Shown: positions 16,895 to 27,237, counted from the stretch's first letter. The stretch: 64,000 bases of DNA from Streptomyces termitum (GCF_014650175.1 NZ_BMUL01000001.1:102012-166011), one strand, 5' to 3'. Translations and numbers: made by a program. The notes: generated by a model from the letters alone, not told the origin.

Positions 16895-18205
16895 ATGGCT
16901 GTTCAGACTGTCGCACCCGTCGCTTCCGACGCTTCCGACTCCGCTTCCCCCGTCGACCTCGGTCCCGCCTCCGGCCTCTCCTGTCGTGAGTGCGGAGAGG
17001 TCTTCGCCCTCGGCCCGATCTTCGCCTGCGAGCTCTGCTTCGGCCCCCTCGAAGTCGCCTACGACCTGCCGCTCGGCGACCCCGAGGCGCTGCGGAAGAG
17101 GATCGAGGCCGGTCCGGCCAACATCTGGCGGTACGCCCCGCTGCTGCCGGTCCCGGCCGACGTGGCCGACAAGCCGAACCTGAACCCCGGCTGGACCAAG
17201 CTGGTCCAGGCCGACAACCTGGCCCGCGAGATCGGCGTCGAGCCCGGCAAGCTGTTCGTGAAGGACGACTCGGGCAACCCGACGCACTCCTTCAAGGACC
17301 GCGTCGTCGCCCAGGCCATCGAGGCCGCCCGCGCCTTCGGCTTCACCACCCTGTCCTGCTCCTCGACGGGCAACCTGGCGGGCGCGGTCGGCGCCGCCGC
17401 CGCCCGCGCCGGCTTCCGGTCCTGCGTCTTCATCCCGCACGACCTGGAGCAGGGCAAGGTCGTCATGGCCGGTGTCTACGGCGGCGACCTGGTCGCCATC
17501 GAGGGCAACTACGACGACGTGAACCGTTTCTGCTCGGAGCTGATCGGCGACCCGCTCGGCGAGGGCTGGGGCTTCGTCAACGTGAACCTGCGGCCGTACT
17601 ACGGCGAGGGCTCGAAGACGCTGGCGTACGAGATCTGCGAGCAGCTCGGCTGGGTCATCCCGGACCAGCTCGTCATCCCGATCGCCTCCGGCTCCCAGCT
17701 CACCAAGATCGACAAGGGCCTCCAGGAGCTGATCAAGCTCGGTCTGGTCGAGGACAAGCCGTACAAGATCTTCGGCGCGCAGGCCGAGGGCTGCTCCCCG
17801 GTGTCGGCCGCCTTCAAGGCGGGTCACGACGTGGTCCGCCCGCAGAAGCCGAACACGATCGCCAAGTCGCTGGCGATCGGCAACCCGGCGGACGGCCCGT
17901 ACGTGCTCGACATCGCCCGCCGCACCGGCGGCGCGGTGGAGGACGTGAACGACGAGCAGGTGGTGGACGCCATCAAGCTGCTCGCCACGACCGAGGGCAT
18001 CTTCGCGGAGACGGCGGGCGGCGTGACCGTCGGCGTGACGCGCAAGCTGGTGGAGAACGGCCTCATCGACCCGTCGCTGACGACCGTGGTCCTCAACACG
18101 GGCGACGGCCTCAAGACCCTGGACGCGGTGGCCGACACCTCGGGTGCGACCGCCACCATCCGCCCGAGCCTGGACGCGTTCCGCGACGCGGGCCTGGCCC
18201 ACTGA
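16895..18205 (+). CDS. thrC: Threonine synthase
   Basis: A 436-residue PLP enzyme that converts O-phosphohomoserine to threonine. A zinc-ribbon-like N-terminus (SCRECGEVFALGPIFACELCFGP, C-x2-C twice) precedes the fold-type II core with the PLP lysine in GNPTHSFKDRVV (Lys134), the phosphate loop SCSSTGNLAGAVGA, and IASGSQLTKI. ATG 16895 follows an AAAGG-containing leader; an upstream ATG at 16847 falls in the closing strand of the SAM riboswitch and is unlikely to be used. Control by SAM means threonine output falls when methionine and SAM are high, at the homoserine branch point. The moaD-like gene follows 23 bp later. Confidence 0.96.
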   Translation: MAVQTVAPVASDASDSASPVDLGPASGLSCRECGEVFALGPIFACELCFGPLEVAYDLPLGDPEALRKRIEAGPANIWRYAPLLPVPADVADKPNLNPGWTKLVQADNLAREIGVEPGKLFVKDDSGNPTHSFKDRVVAQAIEAARAFGFTTLSCSSTGNLAGAVGAAAARAGFRSCVFIPHDLEQGKVVMAGVYGGDLVAIEGNYDDVNRFCSELIGDPLGEGWGFVNVNLRPYYGEGSKTLAYEICEQLGWVIPDQLVIPIASGSQLTKIDKGLQELIKLGLVEDKPYKIFGAQAEGCSPVSAAFKAGHDVVRPQKPNTIAKSLAIGNPADGPYVLDIARRTGGAVEDVNDEQVVDAIKLLATTEGIFAETAGGVTVGVTRKLVENGLIDPSLTTVVLNTGDGLKTLDAVADTSGATATIRPSLDAFRDAGLAH

Positions 18206-18228
18206 ATCCGAGAGGTACGAAGACAGCC

Positions 18229-18507
18229 ATGGCCGTGAACGTCCGCATCCCCACCATCCTCCGCACCTACACCGGCGGGCGGGCCGAGGTCCCCGCCGAG
18301 GGCGCCACCCTCGCCGAGGTCATCGCCGACCTGGAGAAGAACCACACGGGCATCGCCGCCCGCGTCCTGGACGACCAGGGCAAGCTGCGCCGCTTCGTGA
18401 ACGTGTACGTGAACGACGACGACGTCCGCTTCGAGCAGGGCCTGGAGACGGCCACGCCGGACGGCGCGGGCGTCTCGATCATCCCGGCGGTCGCCGGCGG
18501 CTGCTGA
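18229..18507 (+). CDS. MoaD/ThiS-family sulfur-carrier protein (CysO-like) with C-terminal GGC
   Basis: A 92-residue ubiquitin-fold protein: NVRIPTILRTYTGGRAEVPAEG, VIADLEKNHTGIAARV, FVNVYVNDDDVRF and SIIPAVAGGC. It closely resembles mycobacterial CysO, which carries a thiocarboxylate for O-phosphoserine-dependent cysteine synthesis. Carriers need an exposed C-terminal GG; here one extra Cys follows, so a peptidase (JAMM/Mec type) would have to trim it first. Such a gene is not in view. Position directly after thrC under the SAM riboswitch suggests shared sulfur/methionine control. Confidence 0.9.
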   Translation: MAVNVRIPTILRTYTGGRAEVPAEGATLAEVIADLEKNHTGIAARVLDDQGKLRRFVNVYVNDDDVRFEQGLETATPDGAGVSIIPAVAGGC

Positions 18508-18545
18508 GCCGCGCCGGGCCCCGCCCGGCATTACCCGCTGGTACT

Positions 18546-18585
18546 GAATTGCCCCTTCCGCGAGAAGAAGCGGAGGGGGCAATTC
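18546..18585. terminator. Strong hairpin terminator after the thrC-moaD unit
   Basis: GAATTGCCCCTTCCGC (18546-18561) and GCGGAGGGGGCAATTC (18570-18585) form a 16-bp stem with one wobble and an 8-base loop. It lies about 40 bp beyond the sulfur-carrier stop. Confidence 0.85.
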
Positions 18586-18931
18586 TGTATGGTTGAGCGC
18601 GGTAGAGTTGGGGAAGCCCCCTCCGCCGCTCTTGCCGGAGGCATAAGGGAAAGCGTCCGTTCCTGTCGAGAACGAGACAACCAGCGGCCGAAAAGCGCGC
18701 GCGATCTGCACCACATGTTCGTTTCGCCCGGCCCGACTTGCCCCGCATTTCAAGGTTTTATCCCCGATTCCCCTTTCCGTACCGCACGGATTTCTCCGCG
18801 GATTGCCCTGTTGCAGAGGGCAGTTGGACAGATACATTCAGCCGCGGTCGACGCGTTCCGGCGCAGGTTCTGACCCGGGTCCGTGAAGTGCGGATCCGCT
18901 CAAGGGCCAGTAAGTAATAGGGGAGTTAGGC
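18586..18931 (+). other. Gene-free leader region of the cold-shock gene
   Basis: About 345 bp without a supported gene. It is less GC-rich than the surroundings, and a possible -35 TTGCAG / -10 TACATT pair lies near 18810-18838. Long 5' leaders are usual for cold-shock genes, and part of this is probably untranslated RNA. AGGGGAG stands close to the cold-shock ATG. Confidence 0.45.
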
Positions 18932-19135
18932 ATGGCTCAGGGCACCGTCAAGTGGTTCAACGCGGAGAAGGGCTACGGCTTCATCGCGGTCGACGGTGGC
19001 GCGGATGTTTTCGTCCACTACAGCGCCATTCAGATGGATGGGTACCGCGCCCTCGAAGAGGGCCAGCGAGTCGAGTTCGAGATCTCGCAGGGTCAGAAGG
19101 GTCCGCAGGCGGACATGGTCAAGGTGACCGTCTGA
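18932..19135 (+). CDS. Cold-shock domain protein (CspA family)
   Basis: A 67-residue single-OB-fold RNA chaperone. RNP1 is KGYGFIAV and RNP2 is VFVHYSAI; the start [17 protein letters not shown] is canonical. It binds single-stranded RNA and DNA and melts secondary structure. In the Streptomyces gene order this is the cold-shock gene (scoF4-like) just before groEL2. It sits alone with its own leader and a perfect terminator behind. Confidence 0.97.
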   Translation: MAQGTVKWFNAEKGYGFIAVDGGADVFVHYSAIQMDGYRALEEGQRVEFEISQGQKGPQADMVKVTV

Positions 19136-19170
19136 GCGCGACGCGATCGGCCACCGACGCCAACGCCGTC

Positions 19171-19204
19171 GAGGGGCCCGCATCCTCAGGGATGCGGGCC
19201 CCTC
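19171..19204. terminator. Hairpin terminator after the cold-shock gene
   Basis: GAGGGGCCCGCATCC (19171-19185), loop TCAG, GGATGCGGGCCCCTC (19190-19204): a perfect 15-bp stem 36 bp after the stop codon. Confidence 0.85.
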
Positions 19205-19218
19205 ACGCGTTCCCGTGA

Positions 19219-21090
<1,872 letters not shown>

Positions 21091-21127
21091 TCCTCCGGGA
21101 TCGGTGGTTCATCGCTGAACGCGAACA

Positions 21128-21170
21128 CGCCGAGGGCGGCACTCCCCAACCGGGGGTGCCGCCCTCGGCG
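21128..21170. terminator. Hairpin terminator after groEL2
   Basis: CGCCGAGGGCGGCACTCCCC (21128-21147) pairs with the 19 bases at 21152-21170 over a loop of four; only one base is unpaired or bulged. It is 38 bp past the stop. Confidence 0.85.
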
Positions 21171-21198
21171 CTTTCCCGTTCCCCGTCCGGCCGGGCGC

Positions 21199-21531
21199 TC
21201 AGACCACGGGCCGGGCGAGGGCCTCGGCGAAGGGTTCGCCGGTGCGCCGGGCCAGGGCCGTGCGGGCCTTCACCTCGGAGAGGGTGCGGGGCCGGTAGCC
21301 GGAGCCGTCGCCGCAGCACCCCCGCTTGTGGAAGCGCAGCCCGGCGTGGAGCACCACGGACAGCACCCGCCAGCCCTCGGCGTCGCGCCGCTTCGGCGGC
21401 TGGAAGGCGGACCCGACGTGGATCATCGCCTCCCCGCACCGCGGACAGTTCCGCACACCGTCGCCGTATCCCTGCTTGTACGCCCCCCGGCACGGCAGGC
21501 AGACGTAGGAGGTCCTGGAGTGTCCGAACAT
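21199..21531 (-). CDS. Small zinc-ribbon protein, conserved in Streptomyces
   Basis: A 110-residue protein. TSYVCLPCRGAYKQGYG and CPRCGEAMIHVGSAFQPPKRRD form two C-x2-C pairs spaced as a zinc ribbon; an FHKRGCCGDGSGYRPRTLSEVKAR segment follows. Homologues occur widely in Streptomyces and are sometimes mislabelled as deoxyxylulose-phosphate synthase, which this is not. Function unknown; a nucleic-acid or protein-binding adaptor is possible. Confidence 0.75.
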   Translation of the reverse strand: MFGHSRTSYVCLPCRGAYKQGYGDGVRNCPRCGEAMIHVGSAFQPPKRRDAEGWRVLSVVLHAGLRFHKRGCCGDGSGYRPRTLSEVKARTALARRTGEPFAEALARPVV

Positions 21532-21584
21532 CCCCCCACCCTAGGGACGGTCCCCGCCCCCGTCCCACCGGTTTACGGCCGCCC

Positions 21585-21974
21585 TCAGAGGAGCGCCCAC
21601 GCGAACACCGCCGTGACCGCGAGGGGCGTGACGACCGTCCACACCGCCCCCGGGCGGCTGCCGGGCTGGACGAAGGCGGCGGTCAGGAACAGCAGGGCCG
21701 CGGGGAGGAACAGGAACATGAGGATCTGGAAGGCGACCACTCCCCAGATCAGCAGGGCGGTGCCGATGACGAGGCAGAGCCGGGCGCACCCCCGCGCGTG
21801 CCAGAGCAGTAGCAGGGGAGTGGCGGCGGGGACCCCGGTGAGCAGGAAGAACCCGCCGAAGAGCGGACCTGTCAGCATCCCGAGGAGCGTTGCCCCTCCG
21901 GCCGCCGCCACCGCGCCCATGAGCCAGGCCCGCTGTCGCGCGGGCGCGCCCTGGGATTCCTCCGCACCGGCCAT
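21585..21974 (-). CDS. Small integral membrane protein, four predicted helices
   Basis: A 129-residue hydrophobic protein. Four segments could span the membrane: AVAAAGGATLLGMLTGPLFG, FLLTGVPAATPLLLLW, LVIGTALLIWGVVAFQILMF and VWTVVTPLAVTAVFAWALL. Nothing else is recognisable. A perfect 14-bp palindrome lies 24-37 bp before its ATG, in promoter position. It is downstream of a methyltransferase gene on the same strand. Confidence 0.65.
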   Translation of the reverse strand: MAGAEESQGAPARQRAWLMGAVAAAGGATLLGMLTGPLFGGFFLLTGVPAATPLLLLWHARGCARLCLVIGTALLIWGVVAFQILMFLFLPAALLFLTAAFVQPGSRPGAVWTVVTPLAVTAVFAWALL

Positions 21975-21997
21975 GCCGACCCCCCGGATCTTCGCGT

Positions 21998-22011
21998 TTG
22001 AACGCGTTCAA
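21998..22011. promoter_or_regulatory. Perfect 14-bp palindrome TTGAACGCGTTCAA
   Basis: A perfect palindrome between the methyltransferase stop and the membrane-protein start. Length and symmetry fit a TetR-type operator. The regulator is unknown. Confidence 0.45.
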
Positions 22012-22029
22012 GAGGGAGTGTACGCCGGT

Positions 22030-22818
22030 TCACGGCTTGCGGAAGAGGGCGGTCCAGAGGAAGGGCTTGCCGAAGTGGGCGGAGGTTTCGGGTTCGTCGT
22101 GCATGCGGCGGATCTCCAGGGGGGTCAGGTCGCCGAAGACGGTGCGCAGGGCGGTGTCCGTGTAGGCGAGGCCGCCTTCCAGGCCGCCCAGCCGGTAGAA
22201 GTCGGCGTCGGGCCGTTCGGAGCCCATGCCGCCCTCTCCGGCGGCGAAGGCGGTCAGGGTGAAGTGGCCGCCGGGGGCGAGGACGCGGTCGAGGAGGGCG
22301 AGGTAGCCGACGCGCCGGTGGGGCGGCAGGTGGTGGAAGCAGCCGGAGTCGTGGACGAGGTCGTACGGCCCCTCCAGGGTGCCTTCCGCGAAGGCGTCGC
22401 CGCGCAGGAAGCGCACGCCCTCGGCGCCGGTCTCCCGGGCCCGTTCCTGGGCCCAGCGGACGGCGGTGGCGGAGAGGTCGACGCCGTCCGCCTGGTAGCC
22501 GAGGGAGGCGAGGTGCAGGGTGTTGCGGCCGGGCCCGCAGCCGAGGTCGAGGGCCCGCCCGGTGCGCGGCACGAGGCCCCGTTCGACGTACGAGACGAGG
22601 CTTTCGTCGGGCTTCGCCACGAAGAACGGTACGGCCCGTTCCCGGTCGGCGTAGAACGTGTCCCACCAGTCGGCCCCGCCGCCGGACCACCGGTCGGCGC
22701 CGGGCGCGAACAGTCCGTCCAGCATCGCCATGACGTCCTCGACCGTCCGCACGGTCCGCCCCTCGGCGCCCGCCGTCCCCACGGCTTCCACCACGGTTTC
22801 CGCCACCGTTTCCGTCAC
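22030..22818 (-). CDS. Class I SAM-dependent methyltransferase
   Basis: A 262-residue methyltransferase. Motif I is ALDLGCGPGRNTLHLASLGY (residues about 88-107), the acidic ribose loop is DGVDLSATAV, motif II/III is GPYDLVHDSGCFHHLPPHRR and post-III is VLAPGGHFTLTAF. The His-rich HDSGCFHHLPPHRR is typical of the thiopurine or small-molecule methyltransferase-like group. Substrate unknown. The first ~35 residues are low-complexity and the start may be further in. Confidence 0.85.
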   Translation of the reverse strand: MTETVAETVVEAVGTAGAEGRTVRTVEDVMAMLDGLFAPGADRWSGGGADWWDTFYADRERAVPFFVAKPDESLVSYVERGLVPRTGRALDLGCGPGRNTLHLASLGYQADGVDLSATAVRWAQERARETGAEGVRFLRGDAFAEGTLEGPYDLVHDSGCFHHLPPHRRVGYLALLDRVLAPGGHFTLTAFAAGEGGMGSERPDADFYRLGGLEGGLAYTDTALRTVFGDLTPLEIRRMHDEPETSAHFGKPFLWTALFRKP

Positions 22819-23493
22819 GCGGTTCTCCCCTCGAAGTGTGTCCCCATTTTATCTCTGTGACCATCAAATACCCAGGTCAGAGCGGGTGTTGAGGGGTGAG
22901 GGGGAGGGGTTGTACGGGGAGCGGCGGGGCCCCTGGAGGGGGTCTGGTGGGCCCGGCCCCGGCGGGCCGGGAGACGGCTCCCAGGGCCCCTTCCCGGCCC
23001 GGGAAGGGCCCTCGGGGCTCCGGGCCCGGGTGGGTTTCCCGGGCCCGTCCGGAGGCGTCACGGGCGCCCGGCGGCCGGTCCCACGGCGGCCCCGCACCCG
23101 GCCGTCCGAGGCGCGGAACCAGGGCGCGGAACCGGGACGCGAGACCGAGGCGCGAGGCCGGAACGCGGAACAGAGGCGCGGAACAGAGGCGCGGAACCGC
23201 GACGCGGCCGTGCGGAACTTACTTCTGCCGGTACGACTTCCTGGTGGCGGCCCCGTGCCGGTGGTGGACTGGTGGCGAATCCCGGCCCACGGACCACCGC
23301 GTCGCGGGTTTCCCGCGCGCACGCGCTCCTCGTACCGCCCCCGGCTCGTCGTCGGCGAGCCGTCGGCGTCCGGGGGCGTTCCTCCGGTCCGGGGCCGGCC
23401 CGCACCGCGACCGCCGTCGGTTCGGCGGCGCGGGCCGGTTCCGGGTGGCGACCGCCCACCCCTCTTCCTTCCGGTCCAGGACACAGGAGTCCC
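22819..23493. other. 675-bp gene-free region with hairpins and degenerate tandem repeats
   Basis: No credible gene on either strand. It contains a strong hairpin at about 22983-23012 (GGGCCCCTTCCCGG with its complement) and, at 23111-23218, about eight degenerate 11-13 bp units of the form GGCGCGGAACC / GACGCGGAACA. The last ~100 bp probably hold the promoter of the following phospholipase gene, but no convincing -10/-35 pair stands out. Confidence 0.5.
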
Positions 23494-25050
23494 ATGTCCC
23501 CCACCTCTCTGTACGGTCCCCGGGTCAGACCCCGGGGCCCGCTCCGCCCGCTGGCCCGCCTGCTGACGGCCTGTGCCGCCGCGGGGTCCCTGCTCTTCGC
23601 CGCGGCTCCCGCGCAGGCGGCGGGTTCGACCAGCTCCGACGCCTTCTACAACATGGGGTCGACGTCCCGCGCGGACTGGATGAGGAGCCTCGCCGGCACC
23701 ACCTCCCTGGCGTCGGTCTCCATGCCCGGCACCCATGACACGCTGGCCATCCACGGCGGCCAGTTCGTGGAGACGCAGGCCGACCACGGCGACAGCGCCC
23801 AGACCCTGTCGGTCCAGCTCGACCGGGGCATCCGTGCCATCGACATCCGGGTGCGCGTCACCGAGAACCAGTACTTCACCGTCCACCACGCCGCGTACTA
23901 CCAGCAGGCCAACTTCGACGACGTCCTGAGCAAGGCGAAGGCGTTCCTCACCGCGCACAAGGACGAGACCATCGTCATGCGCCTGAAGGCCGAGTGCCCC
24001 CAGTCGGGCGGCGGGATCGCCGACTGCAAGAACGATCCGTCCAACGTGTCGTCGGAACGGATCGCGACGATCTTCGACCTGTACGCGAAGAAGTACGACG
24101 GCCTCTTCTACAAGCCGTCGATCGAGCGGAACAGCACGGGCGCCGTGCCCACCCTCTCCCAGGCCCGGGGCAAGATCGTGCTGGGCGCCTTCGACAGCGT
24201 CGGCTACTCGTACGGGACCTCCGGCTTCAACAGCAACACCGAGGACCACTGGAAGGCACCCGGCCCCGAGGAGAAGTTCGACTACGTCAGGGCGAACCTG
24301 GAGAGGGCGGTCAAGGGCAGCGCGTCCGCGATGTACGTGACCTACTCCTCCGCCTCCACCGTCCCCACCTACTACCCCGAGGAGTTCGCGGCCGGGTTCG
24401 GGAGGTGGATGGGCCGGGAGTACGTCTGGACCGAGGGCGTCAACTCCCGGCTGATGCGCTACCTCAACGACGGCGGCGGCAACGGCCGCATCGGCATCGT
24501 CATGATGGACTTCCCCGGCTGGGCCCTGCTGGAGAACATCATCGCCCGCAACGTCGGCAACATGATCAAGGGCAGTCACCCGGCCATCTGGCTGGTCAAC
24601 GACAACAAGACCTATGTGAACAGCAAGTACAACCGGTGCATGGTGCGCGGTCCCGAGTTCGACAGCTCCAAGACCGGTGGTCTGGTCACCCAGCGCGCGT
24701 GCCAGCCGACGCCGCCGGTCAGCCACCAGTGGGGGGTCGCGCAGCCCACGAGCTTCGACGCCAAGGGCTACTACTGGATCAAGTCCAGCAACGGCAGTTG
24801 CCTGACCGTCCCCTACAACAACGGCACTCCGCCGCCGGCCGGTACGCAGCTGTACTGGTGGGGCTGTGAGACCCGCTGGTTCTCGGGCAACCAGATGTGG
24901 AACGTGATTCCCATGGAGGTCGGGTTCGTGGGGACCTCCCGGACGGCCTACGCCTTCATCAACCAGTGGACGGGCCAGTGCCTGGCCATCGACCCGGCCA
25001 CCGCCACCGTCGCCGGTGGCAAGGTGACCCAGGACGTCTGCCCCAAGTAG
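23494..25050 (+). CDS. Secreted PI-PLC X-domain protein with C-terminal ricin-type lectin domain
   Basis: A 518-residue exported protein. Signal peptide: Arg-rich n-region, hydrophobic LARLLTACAAAGSLLFAAA and cleavage near AQAAGS. The PLC X-like domain has SMPGTHDTLAI with catalytic His81, IRAIDIRVRV and FTVHHAAYY with His131, then KDETIVMRLK. These are the two His and acidic residues of bacterial phosphatidylinositol-specific phospholipase C and related phosphodiesterases. From about residue 375 a Cys-rich beta-trefoil follows (RCMVRGPEF, GSCLTVPYNNG, QCLAIDP), probably carbohydrate-binding. AGGAG precedes the ATG. Likely acts outside the cell on phosphoinositides or GPI-like glycolipids. 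Confidence 0.9.
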   Translation: MSPTSLYGPRVRPRGPLRPLARLLTACAAAGSLLFAAAPAQAAGSTSSDAFYNMGSTSRADWMRSLAGTTSLASVSMPGTHDTLAIHGGQFVETQADHGDSAQTLSVQLDRGIRAIDIRVRVTENQYFTVHHAAYYQQANFDDVLSKAKAFLTAHKDETIVMRLKAECPQSGGGIADCKNDPSNVSSERIATIFDLYAKKYDGLFYKPSIERNSTGAVPTLSQARGKIVLGAFDSVGYSYGTSGFNSNTEDHWKAPGPEEKFDYVRANLERAVKGSASAMYVTYSSASTVPTYYPEEFAAGFGRWMGREYVWTEGVNSRLMRYLNDGGGNGRIGIVMMDFPGWALLENIIARNVGNMIKGSHPAIWLVNDNKTYVNSKYNRCMVRGPEFDSSKTGGLVTQRACQPTPPVSHQWGVAQPTSFDAKGYYWIKSSNGSCLTVPYNNGTPPPAGTQLYWWGCETRWFSGNQMWNVIPMEVGFVGTSRTAYAFINQWTGQCLAIDPATATVAGGKVTQDVCPK

Positions 25051-25111
25051 ACCCACCCCGCGCAGGGCCCGCCCCCACTCGGGGGACGGGCCCTGCGTGC
25101 TGTCGTTCCGC

Positions 25112-25132
25112 TCAGACGGCGGCGTACGAGAC
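25112..25132 (-). pseudogene. Detached 3' end of a DUF397 gene (left flank of the inserted element)
   Basis: These 21 bases equal the last codons and stop of the DUF397 paralogue at 33767-34036 (…VSYAAV stop). The rest of the gene is 8.3 kb away at 33476-33729. The last five bases (GAGAC, 25128-25132) are repeated at 33476-33480. Together they show that an element split this gene. Confidence 0.85.
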
Positions 25133-25282
25133 GGCCCTGTCCTCCCGAAGCTGCCGCGAAGTGACAAGTAGCTCTCTGTAGCAAAGCAGGGGTGTGTTTG
25201 TCCGTGTTTTCAATCTTCTGGGGTTGTTGAGGGAGCGGTTCCGCGAGGTTGGTCCGGTCACGACGACCGGAGGGAGCGCGGG

Positions 25283-25848
25283 GTGCGGCAGGAGTGGGAG
25301 CCGGAGGACCTGATCGAGGTCTGGACGCTGCTGGAGGAGGACCAGGAGCGGCTGCGGAACAAGTCGGGGGCGAACCGGCTGGGGTTCGCGTTGTTGCTGA
25401 AGTTCTTCGAGGTGGAGGCCCGGTTCCCAGAGGATCCCGGGGAGATCCCGGCGCCTGCGGTGTCGTACGTGGCCCAGCAGGTGAAGGTGCCGGCCGAGGA
25501 GTGGGCCGGGTACGACTGGCAGGGCCGGGCGATCAAGCGGCACCGGGTGGAGATCCGGGGCGCGTTCGGGTTCCGGGAGTGCACCGTGGAGGACCAGGTC
25601 CAGCTCGCCGAGTGGCTGGCGGCGGAGCTGTGCGGAGTGGAGCTGAACCGGGACCGGCTGGCGGAGGCCGTGGTCGTGCGCTGCCGGGGGATCGGATGGA
25701 GCCGCCGACGCCGGGGCGCATCGCCCGCCTGGTCGGGTCGGCGGTCACCGCCTTCGAGGAGCGGTTCTGCACGGCTACCGTGGACCGGCTGTCGGCGGCG
25801 ACCCGTTCCCGGCTGGACGACCTGGTTGCCGAGGACGCCGGGGCGTGA
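25283..25848 (+). pseudogene. Truncated, frameshifted Tn3-family transposase (DUF4158 N-terminal part)
   Basis: The frame opens at GTG 25283 as MRQEWEPEDLIEVWTLLEEDQERLRNKSGANRLGFALLLKFFEVEARFP, which is the N-terminal DUF4158 region of Tn3-type transposases. It shifts frame near 25685-25695 and continues in another frame as MEPPTPGRIARLVGSAVTAFEERFCTATVDRLSAATRSRLDDLV, also typical of these proteins, then stops. About 185 codons remain of the usual ~1,000; the DDE catalytic domain is gone. It lies 150 bp inside the left end of the element. GGAGGGAG precedes the start. Confidence 0.82.
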
Positions 25849-25875
25849 TGGCTTTGCCCGGGCGCCGTTGGGCCC

Positions 25876-27237
25876 TCAGGCTGTGTAGTCGAGGAAGTCG
25901 GCCACACCGCGGATGTGCCGGTGGTCGGTGAACTGGCCGCGGAGGTCAGCGAGGGTGCTGGTGGTGCGGGCGGAGCCGACTCCGCCCATGGCGTCGATGA
26001 CCTGGTGGCCGATGTCGAGGGCGGCGTCGATGTCGCCGAGGGCGAGGTGGGCTTCGGCCTGGCGGGCCTGGTAGATGAGGGTGCCGCGCGTCTCGCGTTC
26101 GGTGTCGTACGGGTCTTCGTGGGTGCGGGCTGCGTCGAAGTTCTCCAGGGCGCGGTGGTGCTCGCCCAGGGTGAGGGCGGAGCTGGCGGCGACCTGGTGG
26201 AGTTCGCCGTGGTTGATCCAGTACATCGACGCGAGGTCCGCCTCGGGTACGTCGGCGCGGCTGTAGGCGTCGAAGGCGGCGTCGACCTGCCGCCAGGCCG
26301 GGGTGGGCTGTCCGGCCTTGGAGTGGGCGCGGGCGGCTCGGGCGTGGAGCATGGCCATCACTCTGGGGGAGGCGATCTTGTGCCGGTCGGCGAGCGCGCC
26401 GTCGATGAGGTGGAGGGCTCCGTGCGGGTCGTTGGCGTTGTAGCGGAGGTTGGCCCAGAAGGCGAGGGTGACCGCGCCGAGGGTGGGGTCCTTCGCGGAG
26501 GCGGAGGCGCGCAGGGAGGCGATGAAGTGGCGTTCGGCGGCAGCGTGCCGGCCGGCGTCGTAGGCGCACCATCCGGCGAGCCGGGAGGCTTCCGCCCCGG
26601 CGGCGAACAGGCGCCGGCCGGTGGTCTCGGTGTAGGAGGCGTTCTTGAGGAGGCCGGTGATGAGGCGGATCTCCAGGACGGCGGCGTCGTAGACCTCGTC
26701 GGCGCCGACGGTGTCGTCGAGGTGGCGCAAGGCGTCGAGGCGGGTGTCGAACAGGCCGACGGCCTCGGCGCCGACCTGGCGGCCCGGGCCGGTGACGGCG
26801 AGGGCTGGTTCGGCGGTGATCCACTGCGCGACGGCAGCGGCCAGCGTGCTGGTGGAAGCGATCAGAAAGCCGCGCCGGTCCACGGGACCTCCCACGTCCG
26901 TCAGTGATGTGACCGTACCCGCCACCGTCCACGGCGACTCCAGAACGGCCTTGTCGTCATCGAGGGCGAGCAGGAGGAAGCCGGGCCAGCCGTAGCGGTC
27001 GACGTCGGCGAAGTCGATGCCGTGGAGGCTGGCGATGGCCAGCAGCGCGGTCCGCTCGGGGGTGACGCCCTCGCGCGTCCACCGGGTGGCCTTCTCCTTG
27101 CGGTGGGCCATCGCGCCGAAGCCGAGGGCCTGGTGACGGTCGGCCACCCGCTTGAGGTAGGCGGCCGCGGTCAGCCCGTGCCGGGCCATCAGCGTGGTCA
27201 GCGGATGGGTGTGCCGTACGGCGGTAGCGGTGATCAC
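25876..27237 (-). CDS. HTH regulator with C-terminal TPR repeats, adjoining the cassette
   Basis: A 453-residue protein. The first ~80 residues (TTLMARHGLTAAAYLKRVADRHQALGFGAM, then KATRWTREGVTPE) form an XRE-like helix-turn-helix; VDRRGFLIAST starts a linker; from about residue 170 to the end there are repeated helical pairs (AGRHAAAERHFIASLRAS, DPHGALHLIDGALADRHKI, LGEHHRALENFDAART, LALGDIDAALDIGHQVI) typical of TPRs. Such Streptomyces regulators usually sense peptides or metabolites. GTG 27237 has GGGGGAGG about ten bases upstream. It is transcribed away from the kinase/ATP-grasp/radical SAM cassette, with four 10-bp-spaced direct repeats between them, so it probably controls the cassette. 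Confidence 0.85.
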   Translation of the reverse strand: MITATAVRHTHPLTTLMARHGLTAAAYLKRVADRHQALGFGAMAHRKEKATRWTREGVTPERTALLAIASLHGIDFADVDRYGWPGFLLLALDDDKAVLESPWTVAGTVTSLTDVGGPVDRRGFLIASTSTLAAAVAQWITAEPALAVTGPGRQVGAEAVGLFDTRLDALRHLDDTVGADEVYDAAVLEIRLITGLLKNASYTETTGRRLFAAGAEASRLAGWCAYDAGRHAAAERHFIASLRASASAKDPTLGAVTLAFWANLRYNANDPHGALHLIDGALADRHKIASPRVMAMLHARAARAHSKAGQPTPAWRQVDAAFDAYSRADVPEADLASMYWINHGELHQVAASSALTLGEHHRALENFDAARTHEDPYDTERETRGTLIYQARQAEAHLALGDIDAALDIGHQVIDAMGGVGSARTTSTLADLRGQFTDHRHIRGVADFLDYTA

